64,000 bases of DNA, taken from positions 1,642,501-1,706,500 of the forward strand of contig NZ_JAAATZ010000001.1 of NCBI RefSeq assembly GCF_010119235.1, in the 5' to 3' direction. Of the stretch, positions 7,300-20,100 are shown piece after piece (positions within the stretch are counted from its first letter, which is position 1; the number at the start of each line of letters is the position of its first letter). The stretch comes from Flavobacterium phycosphaerae. GTDB lineage: Bacteria; Bacteroidota; Bacteroidia; Flavobacteriales; Flavobacteriaceae. Below the pieces are notes generated by a model. That model had not been told where the DNA came from and did not search any database. It worked only from the letters and a program-made list of their open reading frames with translations. Both the position numbers and the translations under genes were made by a program.

Positions 7300-7674
7300 A
7301 TGGCAGATTTGAAACAATTCGCAGAACAATTAGTTAACTTAACAGTAAAAGAAGTTAATGATTTAGCTACAATATTAAAAGATGAGTATGGTATCGAGCC
7401 AGCTGCTGCAGCTGTAGTAGTTGCTGCTGGTGGTGCTGGAGACGGTGGTGCTGCAGAAGAGCAAACAGAATTCACTGTAGTATTGAAAGATGCTGGTGCT
7501 TCTAAATTAGCAGTAGTTAAAGCTGTTAAAGAATTAACAGGTTTAGGACTTAAAGAAGCAAAAGACATCGTTGATGGTGCACCTGCAAACATCAAAGAAG
7601 GAGTTTCTAAAGCAGAAGCTGAAGGTTTGAAAAAATCTTTAGAAGAAGCTGGAGCTGTTGTTGAGTTAAAATAA
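7300..7674 (+). CDS. rplL: 50S ribosomal protein bL12 (L7/L12)
   Basis: 124-aa acidic stalk protein that recruits translational GTPases. Seen: N-terminal dimerisation helices ([15 protein letters not shown]), an Ala/Gly-rich hinge (about 35-50), and the C-terminal factor-binding domain ([16 protein letters not shown]). A large hairpin follows before rpoB, which may set the ratio of ribosomal protein to polymerase synthesis. Confidence 0.99.
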   Translation: MADLKQFAEQLVNLTVKEVNDLATILKDEYGIEPAAAAVVVAAGGAGDGGAAEEQTEFTVVLKDAGASKLAVVKAVKELTGLGLKEAKDIVDGAPANIKEGVSKAEAEGLKKSLEEAGAVVELK

Positions 7675-7696
7675 TCCAACACCGGTTTTAGAACTA

Positions 7697-7742
7697 GGTT
7701 TAGGCCTTGGACAAACGCGTCCAAGGGCCTAAACCATTTTTC
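7697..7742 (+). terminator. Large hairpin with T-run between rplL and rpoB (attenuator)
   Basis: The 5' arm at 7697-7712 and the 3' arm at 7719-7735 pair over 16 bp with one bulged G and a short loop, followed by TTTTT. Because rpoB must be read from upstream or from a promoter in the 190-nt leader, partial termination is the likely role, as for the rplL-rpoB attenuator of enterobacteria. Confidence 0.75.
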
Positions 7743-7932
7743 GTATAATAAAATTATTGTCTTAAATAAAACTAAATACGAGAAGCTTTTAACCCATACG
7801 AAGAAAAAAACAAACTAATTTTCCTGGTCTGTTTTTAAGAGGTGTTGGTTATCAAATAAAGGAAAAGTAGAATCAAGCCGCGTGTGCTTACACACAAAAA
7901 TTACTTTTTTTAAATCAAAATTTTGTCCATTG

Positions 7933-10900
7933 ATGATAACAAATCAGACTGAAAGATTGAATTTTGCCTCTACTAAAAATATACCTCAATATCCCGACTT
8001 TCTGGATGTACAGGTAAAATCCTTTAAAGATTTCTTCCAATTGGAAACGAAATCTGACGAGAGAGGCAACGAAGGTTTATATAACACCTTCATGGAAAAC
8101 TTTCCAATTACTGATACAAGAAACCAATTTGTATTGGAATTCCTAGATTATTTTGTTGACCCACCTCGTTACTCTATTCAAGAGTGTATCGAAAGAGGTT
8201 TAACCTATAGTGTGCCTTTAAAAGCCAGACTAAAACTATATTGTACCGACCCGGAGCACGAAGATTTTGAAACGATTGTACAAGATGTTTATCTTGGAAC
8301 TATTCCTTACATGACACCAAGTGGTACTTTTGTTATCAATGGTGCCGAGCGTGTAGTAGTTTCACAATTACACCGTTCACCAGGGGTATTCTTTGGACAG
8401 TCTTTCCATGCTAACGGTACGAAGTTATATTCTGCCAGAGTTATTCCTTTCAAAGGATCATGGATTGAATTCGCTACCGATATCAACAGCGTAATGTATG
8501 CCTATATCGATAGAAAGAAAAAATTACCTGTAACCACTTTATTCCGTGCTATCGGTTTCGAAAGAGATAAAGATATCTTAGAGATTTTCGACTTAGCAGA
8601 AGAAATTAAAGTGTCTAAAACAGGACTTAAAAAATACATCGGTAGAAAATTAGCCGCGAGAGTATTGAACACTTGGCACGAAGATTTCGTGGATGAGGAT
8701 ACCGGCGAAGTAGTTTCTATCGAGCGTAATGAAATTATATTAGATCGTGACACTATCATTGACAAAGACAATGTAGAAGAAATCATCGATTCTAATGTAA
8801 AATCTATTTTGTTGCACAAAGAGGATAACAATCAAGCTGATTATGCGATTATCCACAACACGCTTCAAAAAGATCCAACCAACTCAGAAAAAGAAGCCGT
8901 AGAGCACATTTACCGTCAGTTGCGTAATGCTGAACCGCCTGATGAAGAAACGGCTCGTGGTATTATAGATAAATTGTTCTTCTCTGACCAACGTTACAAC
9001 TTAGGTGAAGTAGGTCGTTACAGAATGAACAAAAAACTGAACCTGGATATCCCAATGGAAAAGCAAGTCTTGACCAAAGAAGATATCATCACTATCGTAA
9101 AATATTTAATCGAATTAATCAACTCTAAAGCTGAGATTGATGATATTGATCACTTATCTAACCGTCGTGTAAGAACCGTTGGTGAGCAATTGTCTCAACA
9201 ATTTGGTGTAGGTTTAGCTCGTATGGCCAGAACCATCCGTGAGAGAATGAACGTTAGAGATAACGAGGTGTTTACACCAATTGATTTGATTAATGCCAAA
9301 ACATTATCATCAGTAATCAACTCTTTCTTTGGTACGAACCAGTTATCACAGTTTATGGACCAAACGAATCCATTGGCTGAGATTACACACAAAAGAAGAT
9401 TATCAGCCCTTGGACCAGGTGGACTTTCAAGAGAAAGAGCCGGATTCGAGGTACGTGACGTTCACTATACCCACTACGGAAGACTTTGTCCGATTGAAAC
9501 GCCTGAGGGACCAAACATTGGTTTGATTTCTTCGCTTGGAGTTTACGCCAAAGTAAACGGAATGGGATTCATTGAAACACCTTACCGTAAAGTAACTAAC
9601 GGAACAGTTGACTTAACTTCTGAACCGATTTACTTAAGCGCCGAAGAAGAAGAAGGCAAGATGATTGCACAGGCAAACATCGATATGGATAACAAAGGAA
9701 AAATTACGGCGGATAAAGTTATTGCCCGTGAGGAAGGTGACTTCCCGGTAGTTGATCCAGGACAAGTTCACTATACCGACGTAGCACCTAACCAAATCGC
9801 CTCGATTTCTGCATCCTTGATTCCGTTCTTAGAGCATGATGATGCGAACCGTGCGTTGATGGGCTCCAACATGATGCGTCAGGCTGTACCATTGTTACGT
9901 CCTGAAGCACCAATCGTAGGAACCGGTTTAGAGCGTCAAGTAGCTTCTGACTCAAGAGTATTAATCAATGCGGAAGGTAACGGAACTGTAGAGTACGTTG
10001 ATGCCAACATGATTACTATTAAATACGACAGAACGGAAGAGGAAAGAATGGTAAGTTTTGATCCGGATGAGAAATCGTATAACTTAATTAAATTCAGAAA
10101 AACGAACCAAAGTACTTCTATTAACTTGAAACCAATCGTTAGAAAAGGGGACAGAGTGAAATTAGGCCAAGTACTTTGTGAAGGATACGCTACGCAAAAC
10201 GGAGAGTTAGCTTTAGGTAGAAACCTTAAAGTAGCTTTTATGCCTTGGAAAGGGTATAACTTCGAGGATGCGATTGTGATTTCTGAAAAAGTAGTTCGTG
10301 ACGATATCTTCACCTCTATTCACGTAGATGATTATTCTTTAGAAGTTAGAGATACTAAATTAGGTAACGAAGAGTTGACTAATGATATCCCTAACGTTTC
10401 TGAAGAAGCTACTAAAGATTTAGATGAAAACGGAATGATCAGAATTGGTGCCGAGGTTAAGCCCGGCGACATTCTAATCGGAAAAATTACACCAAAAGGA
10501 GAATCAGATCCAACTCCGGAAGAGAAACTATTACGTGCAATCTTCGGGGATAAAGCCGGTGATGTGAAAGATGCTTCATTGAAAGCCTCTCCATCATTAC
10601 ACGGTGTAGTTTTAGATAAAAAATTATTCGCAAGAGCGGTAAAAGATAAAAAGAAACGTACCAAAGATAAAGACGATTTGACGTCTTTGGAAATGGAATT
10701 CGAAACGAAATTTGTTGAATTAAAAGACAAATTAGTAGAGAAATTATTCACTATTGTTAACGGAAAAACATCGCAAGGTGTAATGAATGATTTGGGTGAA
10801 GAAGTATTGCCAAAAGGTAAAAAATACACTCAAAAAATGTTACATGCCGTAGAAGATTTCGCTCACTTAACCAAAGGACAATGGGTTGCGGATGAAGAAA

Positions 10901-11745
10901 CGAACCACTTGGTTAACGACTTAATTCACAACTACAAAATCAAGTTGAACGACTTGCAAGGTGCTTTAAGAAGAGAGAAATTCACCATTACTGTTGGAGA
11001 TGAATTACCTGCCGGAATTTTAAAATTAGCGAAAGTATATATTGCTAAGAAACGTAAATTGAAAGTAGGGGATAAGATGGCAGGACGTCACGGAAACAAA
11101 GGTATTGTGGCTCGTATCGTTCGTCATGAAGACATGCCGTTCTTAGAAGACGGAACACCGGTAGATATCGTATTGAATCCACTTGGGGTACCATCTCGTA
11201 TGAACATCGGACAGATTTATGAAACGGTATTGGGTTGGGCCGGTATGAACTTGGGTAGAAAATTTGCTACACCAATTTTTGACGGAGCTACTTTAGACCA
11301 AATCAATGAGTTTACTGATGAGGCAGGCATTCCACGTTTCGGTCATACGTATTTGTATGACGGAGGAACGGGAGAGCGTTTCCACCAACCGGCAACGGTA
11401 GGGGTTATCTACATGTTGAAATTAGGACACATGGTTGATGATAAAATGCACGCACGTTCTATTGGTCCATACTCTCTTATTACACAACAACCATTGGGTG
11501 GTAAAGCTCAATTTGGAGGTCAGCGTTTTGGAGAAATGGAGGTTTGGGCACTTGAAGCTTATGGGGCCTCAAGTACGCTTAGAGAAATTTTGACTGTTAA
11601 ATCGGATGACGTTATTGGTAGAGCTAAAACTTACGAAGCTATCGTTAAGGGTGAAACTATGCCGGAACCAGGATTGCCGGAATCATTCAATGTATTAATG
11701 CATGAATTGAAAGGTCTTGGATTAGACATCAGATTAGAAGAATAA
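7933..11745 (+). CDS. rpoB: DNA-directed RNA polymerase subunit beta
   Basis: 1270-aa catalytic subunit. The start at ATG 7933 ([14 protein letters not shown]) matches flavobacterial RpoB; an in-frame GTG at 7882 lies inside a small leader hairpin and is unlikely. Seen: the rifampicin-region [19 protein letters not shown] and [11 protein letters not shown] (wild-type-like), the catalytic-face segment [29 protein letters not shown], and the C-terminal [18 protein letters not shown]. Residues around 900-970 form the lineage-specific insertion. It is followed by rpoC after a 247-bp spacer containing a perfect hairpin. Confidence 0.98.
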   Translation: MITNQTERLNFASTKNIPQYPDFLDVQVKSFKDFFQLETKSDERGNEGLYNTFMENFPITDTRNQFVLEFLDYFVDPPRYSIQECIERGLTYSVPLKARLKLYCTDPEHEDFETIVQDVYLGTIPYMTPSGTFVINGAERVVVSQLHRSPGVFFGQSFHANGTKLYSARVIPFKGSWIEFATDINSVMYAYIDRKKKLPVTTLFRAIGFERDKDILEIFDLAEEIKVSKTGLKKYIGRKLAARVLNTWHEDFVDEDTGEVVSIERNEIILDRDTIIDKDNVEEIIDSNVKSILLHKEDNNQADYAIIHNTLQKDPTNSEKEAVEHIYRQLRNAEPPDEETARGIIDKLFFSDQRYNLGEVGRYRMNKKLNLDIPMEKQVLTKEDIITIVKYLIELINSKAEIDDIDHLSNRRVRTVGEQLSQQFGVGLARMARTIRERMNVRDNEVFTPIDLINAKTLSSVINSFFGTNQLSQFMDQTNPLAEITHKRRLSALGPGGLSRERAGFEVRDVHYTHYGRLCPIETPEGPNIGLISSLGVYAKVNGMGFIETPYRKVTNGTVDLTSEPIYLSAEEEEGKMIAQANIDMDNKGKITADKVIAREEGDFPVVDPGQVHYTDVAPNQIASISASLIPFLEHDDANRALMGSNMMRQAVPLLRPEAPIVGTGLERQVASDSRVLINAEGNGTVEYVDANMITIKYDRTEEERMVSFDPDEKSYNLIKFRKTNQSTSINLKPIVRKGDRVKLGQVLCEGYATQNGELALGRNLKVAFMPWKGYNFEDAIVISEKVVRDDIFTSIHVDDYSLEVRDTKLGNEELTNDIPNVSEEATKDLDENGMIRIGAEVKPGDILIGKITPKGESDPTPEEKLLRAIFGDKAGDVKDASLKASPSLHGVVLDKKLFARAVKDKKKRTKDKDDLTSLEMEFETKFVELKDKLVEKLFTIVNGKTSQGVMNDLGEEVLPKGKKYTQKMLHAVEDFAHLTKGQWVADEETNHLVNDLIHNYKIKLNDLQGALRREKFTITVGDELPAGILKLAKVYIAKKRKLKVGDKMAGRHGNKGIVARIVRHEDMPFLEDGTPVDIVLNPLGVPSRMNIGQIYETVLGWAGMNLGRKFATPIFDGATLDQINEFTDEAGIPRFGHTYLYDGGTGERFHQPATVGVIYMLKLGHMVDDKMHARSIGPYSLITQQPLGGKAQFGGQRFGEMEVWALEAYGASSTLREILTVKSDDVIGRAKTYEAIVKGETMPEPGLPESFNVLMHELKGLGLDIRLEE

Positions 11746-11754
11746 AGAGGATGC

Positions 11755-11789
11755 AGTATTCAGTCTCGGTTTAACTGAGACTGAATACT
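11755..11789 (+). other. Perfect 13-bp hairpin in the rpoB-rpoC spacer
   Basis: AGTATTCAGTCTC (11755-11767) and GAGACTGAATACT (11777-11789) are exact complements with a 9-nt loop. No T-run follows, so it looks like an RNA processing or stability element rather than a terminator. The remaining 200 bp before rpoC hold only a small AACCT/AGGTT hairpin. Confidence 0.75.
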
Positions 11790-11992
11790 TATTATAAGTT
11801 TTTAAAGATTTATGCCCGTAACCCGTTCCGATTTTTTATTGAACCTTTAGGTTTTATAATTAGCACTCCAGGATGAAAGAGGCCTGAAGTTTAGAGAAGT
11901 AATTCGAGGTAGTAGCTGAATGATTTAATTTCTTTTTTGAGATGAAAATCATAAATCTAATTTTAATTGCAAATAAATCAATAGTAAAAACT

Positions 11993-14900
11993 ATGATGAA
12001 TAGAAATAACAAAGACAATAAGAATACTATCAAAAGATTTGATAGGATTTCTATCGGTTTGGCATCACCTGAATCTATCTTGGCTGAGTCAAGAGGTGAG
12101 GTGTTGAAGCCGGAAACTATCAACTACAGAACCCACAAACCAGAGCGTGACGGGCTTTTCTGTGAGCGTATATTCGGGCCGGTAAAAGACTTCGAATGTG
12201 CTTGTGGAAAATACAAAAGAATCCGTTATAAAGGAATCGTTTGTGACCGTTGTGGGGTTGAAGTTACGGAGAAAAAAGTACGTCGTGACAGAGTAGGACA
12301 CATCAACTTGGTGGTGCCTATCGCTCACATTTGGTACTTCCGTTCTTTGCCAAACAAAATAGGGTATATCCTTGGTTTGCCGTCTAAAAAATTAGACATG
12401 ATTATTTACTACGAAAGATACGTAGTAATTCAAGCCGGTATTGCTCAAAATGCAGAGGGAGAATCTTTGCAACGTTTAGACTTTTTAACTGAAGAAGAGT
12501 ATTTAAATATTTTAGATACCCTTCCGATGGAAAATCAATATTTAGATGATAATGATCCAAATAAATTCATCGCCAAAATGGGTGCGGAATGTATTATGGA
12601 TTTATTGGCTAGAACTGACTTGGATGCCTTGTCTTATGACTTAAGACACAGTGCTAATAATGAAACTTCTAAACAAAGAAAAACAGAAGCGTTAAAAAGA
12701 TTACAAGTTGTTGAATCATTCCGTGAAGCCAACCTAAACAGAGAAAATCGTCCGGAGTGGATGATTATGAAAGTAGTTCCGGTTATCCCACCAGAATTAC
12801 GTCCGTTGGTGCCGCTTGATGGAGGTCGTTTTGCCACTTCAGATTTGAACGATTTGTACCGAAGAGTAATCATCCGTAACAACCGTTTGAAAAGATTGAT
12901 GGAGATTAAAGCTCCTGAAGTAATCTTGAGAAACGAAAAACGTATGTTGCAAGAATCCGTAGATTCATTATTTGACAACACGCGTAAAGCTTCTGCCGTT
13001 AAAACAGAATCAAACAGACCACTTAAATCTTTATCAGATTCGTTAAAAGGTAAGCAAGGTCGTTTCCGTCAAAACTTATTAGGAAAACGTGTAGATTATT
13101 CTGCTCGTTCGGTAATTGTTGTTGGACCGGAAATGAAATTGTTTGAATGTGGTTTGCCAAAAGATATGGCTGCTGAATTGTACAAACCATTCGTTATTCG
13201 TAAATTAATCGAAAGAGGAATTGTTAAGACTGTTAAGTCGGCCAAGAAAATCATTGACAAAAAAGAGCCTGTAGTTTGGGATATCCTTGAAAATGTAATC
13301 AAAGGTCACCCGGTATTGCTTAACCGTGCTCCTACGTTACACAGACTTGGTATTCAAGCATTCCAACCAAAATTGATTGAAGGAAAAGCAATCCAGTTAC
13401 ACCCGTTAGTATGTACGGCGTTCAACGCGGATTTTGATGGTGACCAGATGGCGGTTCACTTGCCATTAGGACCAGAAGCAATCCTTGAAGCTCAATTATT
13501 GATGTTGGCTTCACACAATATCTTGAACCCTGCTAATGGTGCTCCTATTACTGTACCTTCACAGGACATGGTATTGGGTCTGTACTACATGACCAAAGAA
13601 AGATTGTCTACCCCTGAGCATAAAATTTTAGGAGAAGGATTAACCTTCTATTCGGCTGAAGAATGTAACATTGCTTTAAACGAAGGAAGAGTAGAATTGA
13701 ATGCCCGTGTTAAAATCAGAGCTAAAGATTTTAACGAAAACGGTGAATTAGTATACAAAATTATTCAAACTACTGCCGGTAGAGTATTATTTAACGAAGT
13801 AGTGCCACAAGCAGCAGGTTATATCAATGAGGTATTAACTAAGAAATCATTGCGTGATATCATTGGAAAAATCTTGGCAGTAACTGATGTTCCTACTACG
13901 GCTGGTTTCCTTGATAACATGAAAGATATGGGATATAAATTCGCCTTCAAAGGTGGATTGTCCTTCTCTTTAGGTGATATTAAAATTCCGGATCAAAAAG
14001 GACAATTGATTACTGATGCCAGAGAACAGGTAGATGTAATTTCGATGAACTATAACATGGGTCTTATCACCAATAACGAACGTTACAACCAGGTTATTGA
14101 TATTTGGACTTCTGCTAATGCGCAATTGACAGAGTTGGCCATGAAAAATATTAGAGAAGACCAACAAGGGTTCAACTCGGTATACATGATGCTTGACTCA
14201 GGGGCGAGGGGTTCTAAAGAACAGATTCGTCAGTTAACCGGTATGCGTGGTTTGATGGCTAAGCCTAAAAAATCAACCGCTGGTGGTGGTGAAATTATTG
14301 AAAACCCAATCCTTTCTAACTTTAAAGAAGGTCTTTCGATTTTAGAGTACTTTATCTCTACGCACGGTGCGCGTAAAGGTCTTGCGGATACCGCTTTGAA
14401 AACGGCGGATGCCGGTTACTTAACTCGTCGTTTACATGACGTTTCTCAAGACGTAATTGTAAACTCGGTTGACTGTGGTACCTTAAGAGGAATTGAAGTT
14501 TCGGCTTTAAAGAAAAATGAGGAAATTGTAGAAACTTTAGGTGAAAGAATCTTAGGACGTGTGGCATTACAAGATGTAATCAACCCATTGAATAATGAAA
14601 TCTTAGTTCACTCAGGGGAACAAATCACTGAGGCTATTGTTAAAGCGATTGAAGAATCTCCTGTTGAAAAAGTAGAAGTTCGTTCGCCATTAACTTGTGA
14701 AGCTAAAAAAGGAATCTGTGCTAAATGTTACGGAAGAAACTTAGCTACCGGAAAAATGACTCAAAAAGGTGAAGCTGTCGGTGTTATCGCAGCACAGTCT
14801 ATTGGGGAGCCGGGTACACAGTTGACCCTACGTACCTTCCACGTTGGAGGGGTTGCCGGAGGTGTTTCTGAAGAATCAAGCATCATTGCAAGATTTGGCG

Positions 14901-16300
14901 GAAAACTGGAAATCGAAGATTTGAAAACGGTAGTAGGAGAAGATGGCGATGGCAACAAAGTGGATATCGTAGTGTCTCGTTCAACAGAGTTGAAATTAAC
15001 TGATGTTAAAACCGGAATCTTATTAAGCACTCACAACATTCCTTACGGTTCTGTTATCAGTGTGAAAGATGGTGATGTAGTTGAAAAAGGTGCTACCATC
15101 TGTAAATGGGATCCATATAACGGAGTTATCGTTTCTGAGTTTACCGGAAAAATTGCTTACGAAGATTTAGAACAAGGTCAATCATACCAAGTTGAAATTG
15201 ATGAGCAAACTGGATTCCAAGAAAAAGTAATTTCGGAAGGCAGAAATAAAAAATTAATCCCAACCTTATTGGTATATGGTAAAGACGGTGAATTAATCCG
15301 TTCTTATAACTTACCGGTAGGAGCTCACCTTATGGTAGAAGATGGCGAGAAAATTAAAGCCGGTAAAATCCTGGTAAAAATTCCGCGTCGTTCTTCTAAA
15401 GCAGGCGATATCACCGGAGGTCTTCCAAGAATTACCGAGTTGTTAGAAGCTCGTAATCCTTCGAACCCTGCCGTAGTTTCGGAAATTGACGGAGTTGTTT
15501 CTTTTGGAAAAATCAAAAGAGGTAACCGTGAAATTGTTATCGAATCTAAATTTGGTGAGGTTAAAAAATACCTGGTAAAATTATCAAGTCAAATCTTAGT
15601 ACAAGAAAATGACTTCGTAAAAGCGGGTGTGCCATTGTCTGACGGTGCTATTACACCGGATGATATCTTAAGAATTCAAGGACCTTCTGCTGTTCAACAG
15701 TATTTGGTAAATGAAATCCAAGAGGTATACCGTTTACAAGGGGTGAAAATTAACGATAAACACTTTGAGGTGGTTATCCGTCAAATGATGCGTAAAGTAC
15801 AAGTTCAGGATCCGGGAGATACGTTGTTCTTAGAAGAGCAATTAATCCACACGGCTGATTTCTTAGAAGAAAACGATAAACTATACGGAATGAAAGTGGT
15901 AGAAGATGCCGGTGATTCAGAAGTGTTGAGACCGGGTCAAATTGTATCGCCACGTGAATTAAGAGATGAGAACTCCTTATTGAAACGTAATGATAAAAAT
16001 ATGGTTGTGGCTCGTGATGTAATCACTGCTACTGCAACGCCAATACTACAAGGTATTACCAGAGCGTCGCTTCAAACCAAATCATTCATCTCGGCAGCAT
16101 CGTTCCAGGAAACTACTAAAGTATTAAACGAAGCCGCAGTAGCCGGTAAAGTTGATACCTTAGAAGGATTGAAAGAAAATGTTATCGTGGGTCACAGAAT
16201 TCCGGCCGGAACTGGTATGAGAGATTACGATCACACTATTGTAGGTTCAAAAGAAGACTACAACGAAATCATGGCTAACAAAGAAGAATACATCTATTAA
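11993..16300 (+). CDS. rpoC: DNA-directed RNA polymerase subunit beta'
   Basis: 1435-aa subunit. ATG 11993 ([11 protein letters not shown]) is preferred over an in-frame ATG at 11942, whose 17 extra residues do not resemble the family. Seen: N-terminal zinc site CACG...CDRCG, the catalytic magnesium motif NADFDGDQ (478-485), bridge/trigger region ([19 protein letters not shown]), the second zinc site ([13 protein letters not shown]), and the C-terminal HRIPAGTGM. It ends 2 bp before the DUF3467 gene. Confidence 0.98.
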   Translation: MMNRNNKDNKNTIKRFDRISIGLASPESILAESRGEVLKPETINYRTHKPERDGLFCERIFGPVKDFECACGKYKRIRYKGIVCDRCGVEVTEKKVRRDRVGHINLVVPIAHIWYFRSLPNKIGYILGLPSKKLDMIIYYERYVVIQAGIAQNAEGESLQRLDFLTEEEYLNILDTLPMENQYLDDNDPNKFIAKMGAECIMDLLARTDLDALSYDLRHSANNETSKQRKTEALKRLQVVESFREANLNRENRPEWMIMKVVPVIPPELRPLVPLDGGRFATSDLNDLYRRVIIRNNRLKRLMEIKAPEVILRNEKRMLQESVDSLFDNTRKASAVKTESNRPLKSLSDSLKGKQGRFRQNLLGKRVDYSARSVIVVGPEMKLFECGLPKDMAAELYKPFVIRKLIERGIVKTVKSAKKIIDKKEPVVWDILENVIKGHPVLLNRAPTLHRLGIQAFQPKLIEGKAIQLHPLVCTAFNADFDGDQMAVHLPLGPEAILEAQLLMLASHNILNPANGAPITVPSQDMVLGLYYMTKERLSTPEHKILGEGLTFYSAEECNIALNEGRVELNARVKIRAKDFNENGELVYKIIQTTAGRVLFNEVVPQAAGYINEVLTKKSLRDIIGKILAVTDVPTTAGFLDNMKDMGYKFAFKGGLSFSLGDIKIPDQKGQLITDAREQVDVISMNYNMGLITNNERYNQVIDIWTSANAQLTELAMKNIREDQQGFNSVYMMLDSGARGSKEQIRQLTGMRGLMAKPKKSTAGGGEIIENPILSNFKEGLSILEYFISTHGARKGLADTALKTADAGYLTRRLHDVSQDVIVNSVDCGTLRGIEVSALKKNEEIVETLGERILGRVALQDVINPLNNEILVHSGEQITEAIVKAIEESPVEKVEVRSPLTCEAKKGICAKCYGRNLATGKMTQKGEAVGVIAAQSIGEPGTQLTLRTFHVGGVAGGVSEESSIIARFGGKLEIEDLKTVVGEDGDGNKVDIVVSRSTELKLTDVKTGILLSTHNIPYGSVISVKDGDVVEKGATICKWDPYNGVIVSEFTGKIAYEDLEQGQSYQVEIDEQTGFQEKVISEGRNKKLIPTLLVYGKDGELIRSYNLPVGAHLMVEDGEKIKAGKILVKIPRRSSKAGDITGGLPRITELLEARNPSNPAVVSEIDGVVSFGKIKRGNREIVIESKFGEVKKYLVKLSSQILVQENDFVKAGVPLSDGAITPDDILRIQGPSAVQQYLVNEIQEVYRLQGVKINDKHFEVVIRQMMRKVQVQDPGDTLFLEEQLIHTADFLEENDKLYGMKVVEDAGDSEVLRPGQIVSPRELRDENSLLKRNDKNMVVARDVITATATPILQGITRASLQTKSFISAASFQETTKVLNEAAVAGKVDTLEGLKENVIVGHRIPAGTGMRDYDHTIVGSKEDYNEIMANKEEYIY

Positions 16301-16302
16301 TC

Positions 16303-16611
16303 ATGAGTGATAACAATCAACAAGGACAAATCAACATAGAGCTTGATGAAAAAGTAGCCGAAGGAATTTATTCCAACTTAGCTATCATCAATCATTCAGC
16401 TTCTGAGTTTGTGGTAGATTTTGTAACCCTTATGCCGGGTGTACCCAAAGCCAAGGTAAAATCGAGAATAGTGTTAACACCGCAACATGCTAAACGTTTT
16501 TTGAAAGCATTGGGTGAAAACATTCATCGTTACGAGTTGACCAATGGTGAAATCAAAGATACCGAGCAACCACAGGTGCCATTAAACTTTGGTCCTGCAG
16601 GACAAGCCTAA
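16303..16611 (+). CDS. DUF3467 family protein
   Basis: 102 aa; matches the DUF3467 pattern: acidic N-terminus, EGIYSNLAIINHSASEFVVDF, then VKSRIVLTPQHAKRFLKAL. No function is established for this family. Its start 2 bp after the rpoC stop, with a terminator after it, shows it is the last gene of the rpoBC transcript and suggests a role linked to transcription, which is inference only. No signal peptide or membrane segment. Confidence 0.9.
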   Translation: MSDNNQQGQINIELDEKVAEGIYSNLAIINHSASEFVVDFVTLMPGVPKAKVKSRIVLTPQHAKRFLKALGENIHRYELTNGEIKDTEQPQVPLNFGPAGQA

Positions 16612-16632
16612 TAAGGTTACTCCAGTATAAAC

Positions 16633-16658
16633 AAGCCTCTCCTTTATAGGAGGGGCTT
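16633..16658 (+). terminator. Terminator of the rpoBC-DUF3467 operon
   Basis: AAGCCTCTCC (16633-16642) pairs with GGAGGGGCTT (16649-16658) including one G-T pair, with a 6-nt loop. The T-rich tail is interrupted (TGTTGTTTT). Confidence 0.7.
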
Positions 16659-17192
16659 TGTTGTTTTATGTCGGTATCTCAACAACTTTAAGTTGCTTGT
16701 TAAATAGCTTTTGTATGTAGAATTCATTTTTTCTAATTGATTGAAATACTGAAAGTTGACTTTATTTGTGCTGTTTTTGATTTTATAAGAGAATATTGAT
16801 TTGAATTTTACCGCTTTCTTAGCGATTACGTAAGGAATGTTTGCTTTTTAATAATAATTTATTAACATTTCTTGTAACTCTTTGATAAATTGTTAATTTA
16901 GCGTGCCGATTATAAAAAGAAAACGTTATTTTTAGAACAGTTTTCGTCAGCTAACCCCTGAAATCGTAATACTATACTTATTTATTGGCAAGCACTACCG
17001 ACGCATTAGCTTTGTTAAAGTACTATTGGTCGGCACTTTTTACGTTTTATCGAAAAGCTATGTTTTTTGGTAAAGCTAAAGTTAGTTGAATGTTTATAAG
17101 ATGTAAATTTAACATCTTAACCCTAGGGAATATGAATAGCGAGCTGTTCCTTATATAATGTATAAAAATAGAATACCACAAAAAAACAAACT
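16659..17192 (+). other. Long non-coding leader region upstream of surface protein A
   Basis: 534 bp without a credible gene. Contents: an AT-rich first part; a promoter-like TAATTTAG near 16896 (one mismatch to TAnnTTTG); a CCGAC/GTCGG inverted pair around 16999-17033; and an 8-bp inverted repeat TAAGATGT/ACATCTTA at 17097-17119, 74 bp before the probable ATG. No known riboswitch was recognised. Confidence 0.5.
17097..17119. repeat. Inverted repeat upstream of surface protein A (possible operator)
   Basis: TAAGATGT and ACATCTTA, exact complements, flank AAATTTA. The central TAAATTTA also resembles a -7 element with one mismatch, so a repressor binding here could block a promoter. Confidence 0.5.
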
Positions 17193-20100
17193 ATGAAAAA
17201 AACTTTACTTAACCCCCGAGTAATTGTTGTACCTTATTTTCGAAATTTTTATTAATTATACTCTTTAGTATAGGCTCGTGTTTTTCAGCGCTCAGTCAGA
17301 ACGTGGCTAATAACTATACGTATGCTGAATCTGCCGGTTCGGCAACCTATACTGATTTAACAACGGGAACTCAACTCGCTACATCAGCAGTAACTGCTTT
17401 TAATGTCTTACCAAGTAGTGTTTTGGCATCCTATACTTTGCCAACCCCTTCCTATTTTTATTTTAATAACATTGCCGTATCTAAAATATATGTTTCAGAT
17501 AATGGTTTTATTACTTTTGGTTCGGCAGCTTCTTCAGCTTCAACTTATACTACTACACCTTTGTCAGATGCAACTGTTTATTCAGCGGCAAACTATATAG
17601 GAGCTGCTGCAGGCTTTGGAGCTAACTTGGGTAGTAATGTTGCTAGTGCTGGTGAAGTAAGATATGATTTGTTAGGGTCTTCTCCTAATAGGGTTTTTGT
17701 GGTGCAGTATAAAAATATGCAACGTTATAATGGTTTGTATTTAAGTGGTTTGATAAATATGCAAATTCGTTTTTATGAAACTACAGGGGTGGTTGAAGTT
17801 TTATTTAGAGATGCTTTCTCATCAACCTCAGCAACTTCTATAGGGGGACAAGTTGGTTTAAGGGGGACGACAAATACTTTTGCTACCGATATATTAAATA
17901 GAGTAACGCCTTCAACTAATATTTGGCCAAATTCTGATCCAGGAATTGCTAATAACTCTGTATTGCTAACTCAAGGAGTAAGTCCGGGGCCTGGAGTAGT
18001 TACCGGTTTCAAAGCACTTTCCAGATTAGTTTGGACACCTTGTTTTTCTCCAAGTTCAGTCACGGCCACTTATCAGGCTGACTTAACCACCGCAGATATC
18101 AGTTGGACTGCTCCTACAGTAGTACCGGGTTCAGGGTATGATTGGAAAATCACTACCGATGCGGGAGGAGCTACTATTGCTAACTCAGGTCTTGCTACAG
18201 GAACAGGAGTTGTAGGGACTACAGTTTCTTATACCGGTTTAGCTACGGGTGTACCTTATTATATATGGGTAAAAGCTAACTGTAAAAATGTTTGGGTGGC
18301 CATGCCGGGCACGCTTACAATACCTTGTAATTTTGCTAGCATTCCTTATACTCAAAATTTTGAAACCTCGAATGTTCCTGCTATTCCAAACTGTAACAGT
18401 ATTGTTATGGTTTCGGGAGCAAATATGGTGACAGTCAATAATACAGCCACTGCTTATTATGGGTTTAATAGTAAAAACTTAATTACCAGCGGTAACTTAG
18501 CACAAAATACTTGGTACTTTACGCAAGGAATAACGGTAACTGCTGGTGACTTATTGGTTTCGGGAGGTTATTTCCGTCTTTCCTATAAATATGGTAGTAC
18601 ACGAGAGCAGGCTTTCTTTGTTCAAAAAATGAAAGTAGCTTTTGGTACGGTAGCTTCGGTAGCGGGTATGACCACAACTTTGGCCGACCATGATCAAATT
18701 AAAACATCACCAAATACTAACGTAATCAATTTCCGTATCACAGCGCCGGGTACCTATTATATAGGATTCAATGGTTATGCTTCGGCTACGCAAGGGTACT
18801 TACAGTTGGATGACATTTCTTTAGGCTACAGTACTTGTTTCCCGCCTACAGCTCTTACGTCAGGACAAATAACGCCATCGTCAGCACTGATCACTTGGAC
18901 ACCTCCGGCTTCAGCGCCTGCCAGTGGTTATGAATATTATTATACACCGGTTACCGGTACAACAGCCACTGCGGGTGCTTTTGTTATTGGTAGCTATTAT
19001 ACTATATTAACTATAGGTACTACTAACTATACTTTAATAGGAGCTAGTGCTAATACAATAGGAACTATATTCCAAGCTACCGGAGCAGGAGCAGGAACAG
19101 GAACCGCCCAACTAATTACTACAGCAGCGGTAACAGCCACAGTTTCCGGTAATGTGTATCAGGTGATAGCAATAGGAACTACTGATTTTACAACTATTGG
19201 TGGGGCTAACACGGTCGGGTCTTTCTTTACTGCAACAGGAGTAGGGGCAGGAACGGGTGTGGTTAGATTAATTACCCAACCTTTAAGTACACAAACCGTA
19301 TCAGGTTCAACCGCAGCCGGAGTTATTATTGCTAATTTATCAAGTTTGACCTCTTCTACCAGTTACTATTTTTGGTCTCGTTCCAGTTGTGGGGCAGGAG
19401 ATGTAAGTCCGTGGTCTGTACCCAATATGTTTACAACCACTCCTATTATAACTTATTGTACCCCGGCACCTACCAGTGTTGATGCCACCGGTATAACCAA
19501 TGTATCATTTGGGTCTATTAATAATACCACCGGTAGTGAAGCAGGACGTTATGGCAATTATACCAACTTGTCTACCAATGTGGCACAAGGAGCTACGGTT
19601 AATGTATCTATTACCTTAAACACTTCTATTTTTGATTACAATACCAGAATTTGGATTGACTGGAATAATGACGGCGATTTTTATGATGCCGTAGATTTAA
19701 ATGCTGATACTGATACTTTAGATCCGGGTGAGAGTGAAATGACTGCTTATGGCTTGTCTTCAAGTACTAGTCCAAATACATTAGTGTTAAGTTTCTTTGT
19801 GCCAAGTTTAGATTCAAATTTAAATAGTACATTAGGACCACACCGCGTTAGAATTGGTGGTGCAGATTCAAATACGCTGACAGGTTCAGGTGCAGGCCAA
19901 GGACCATGTTACAATGGTAGTTACGGTACTTTTGAAGATTACTCTATCTATGTAACTGTACCGCCGCCGGCATTAACACTTTCTGATGGTATTCCGGCTA
20001 GTAGTAGCAATACTATTTGTGAAGGAGAAGATACTTCGGGAGCACCGGTTAGCCTTTCTTCAAATCCATTGGATTTTCAAGTTTACACTTGGTCACCAAC

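Noticed and set aside
7882..7932. RpoB start at GTG 7882
   Set aside because: The 17 extra residues do not resemble the family and the codon lies in a GTGTG/CACAC leader hairpin; [11 protein letters not shown] at 7933 fits flavobacterial RpoB.
11942..11992. RpoC start at ATG 11942
   Set aside because: Adds a hydrophobic stretch not seen in RpoC; MMNRNNKD at 11993 fits.
16900..17050. A riboswitch in the leader of protein A
   Set aside because: A CCGAC/GTCGG pair is present, but no conserved core of a known riboswitch class was recognised.
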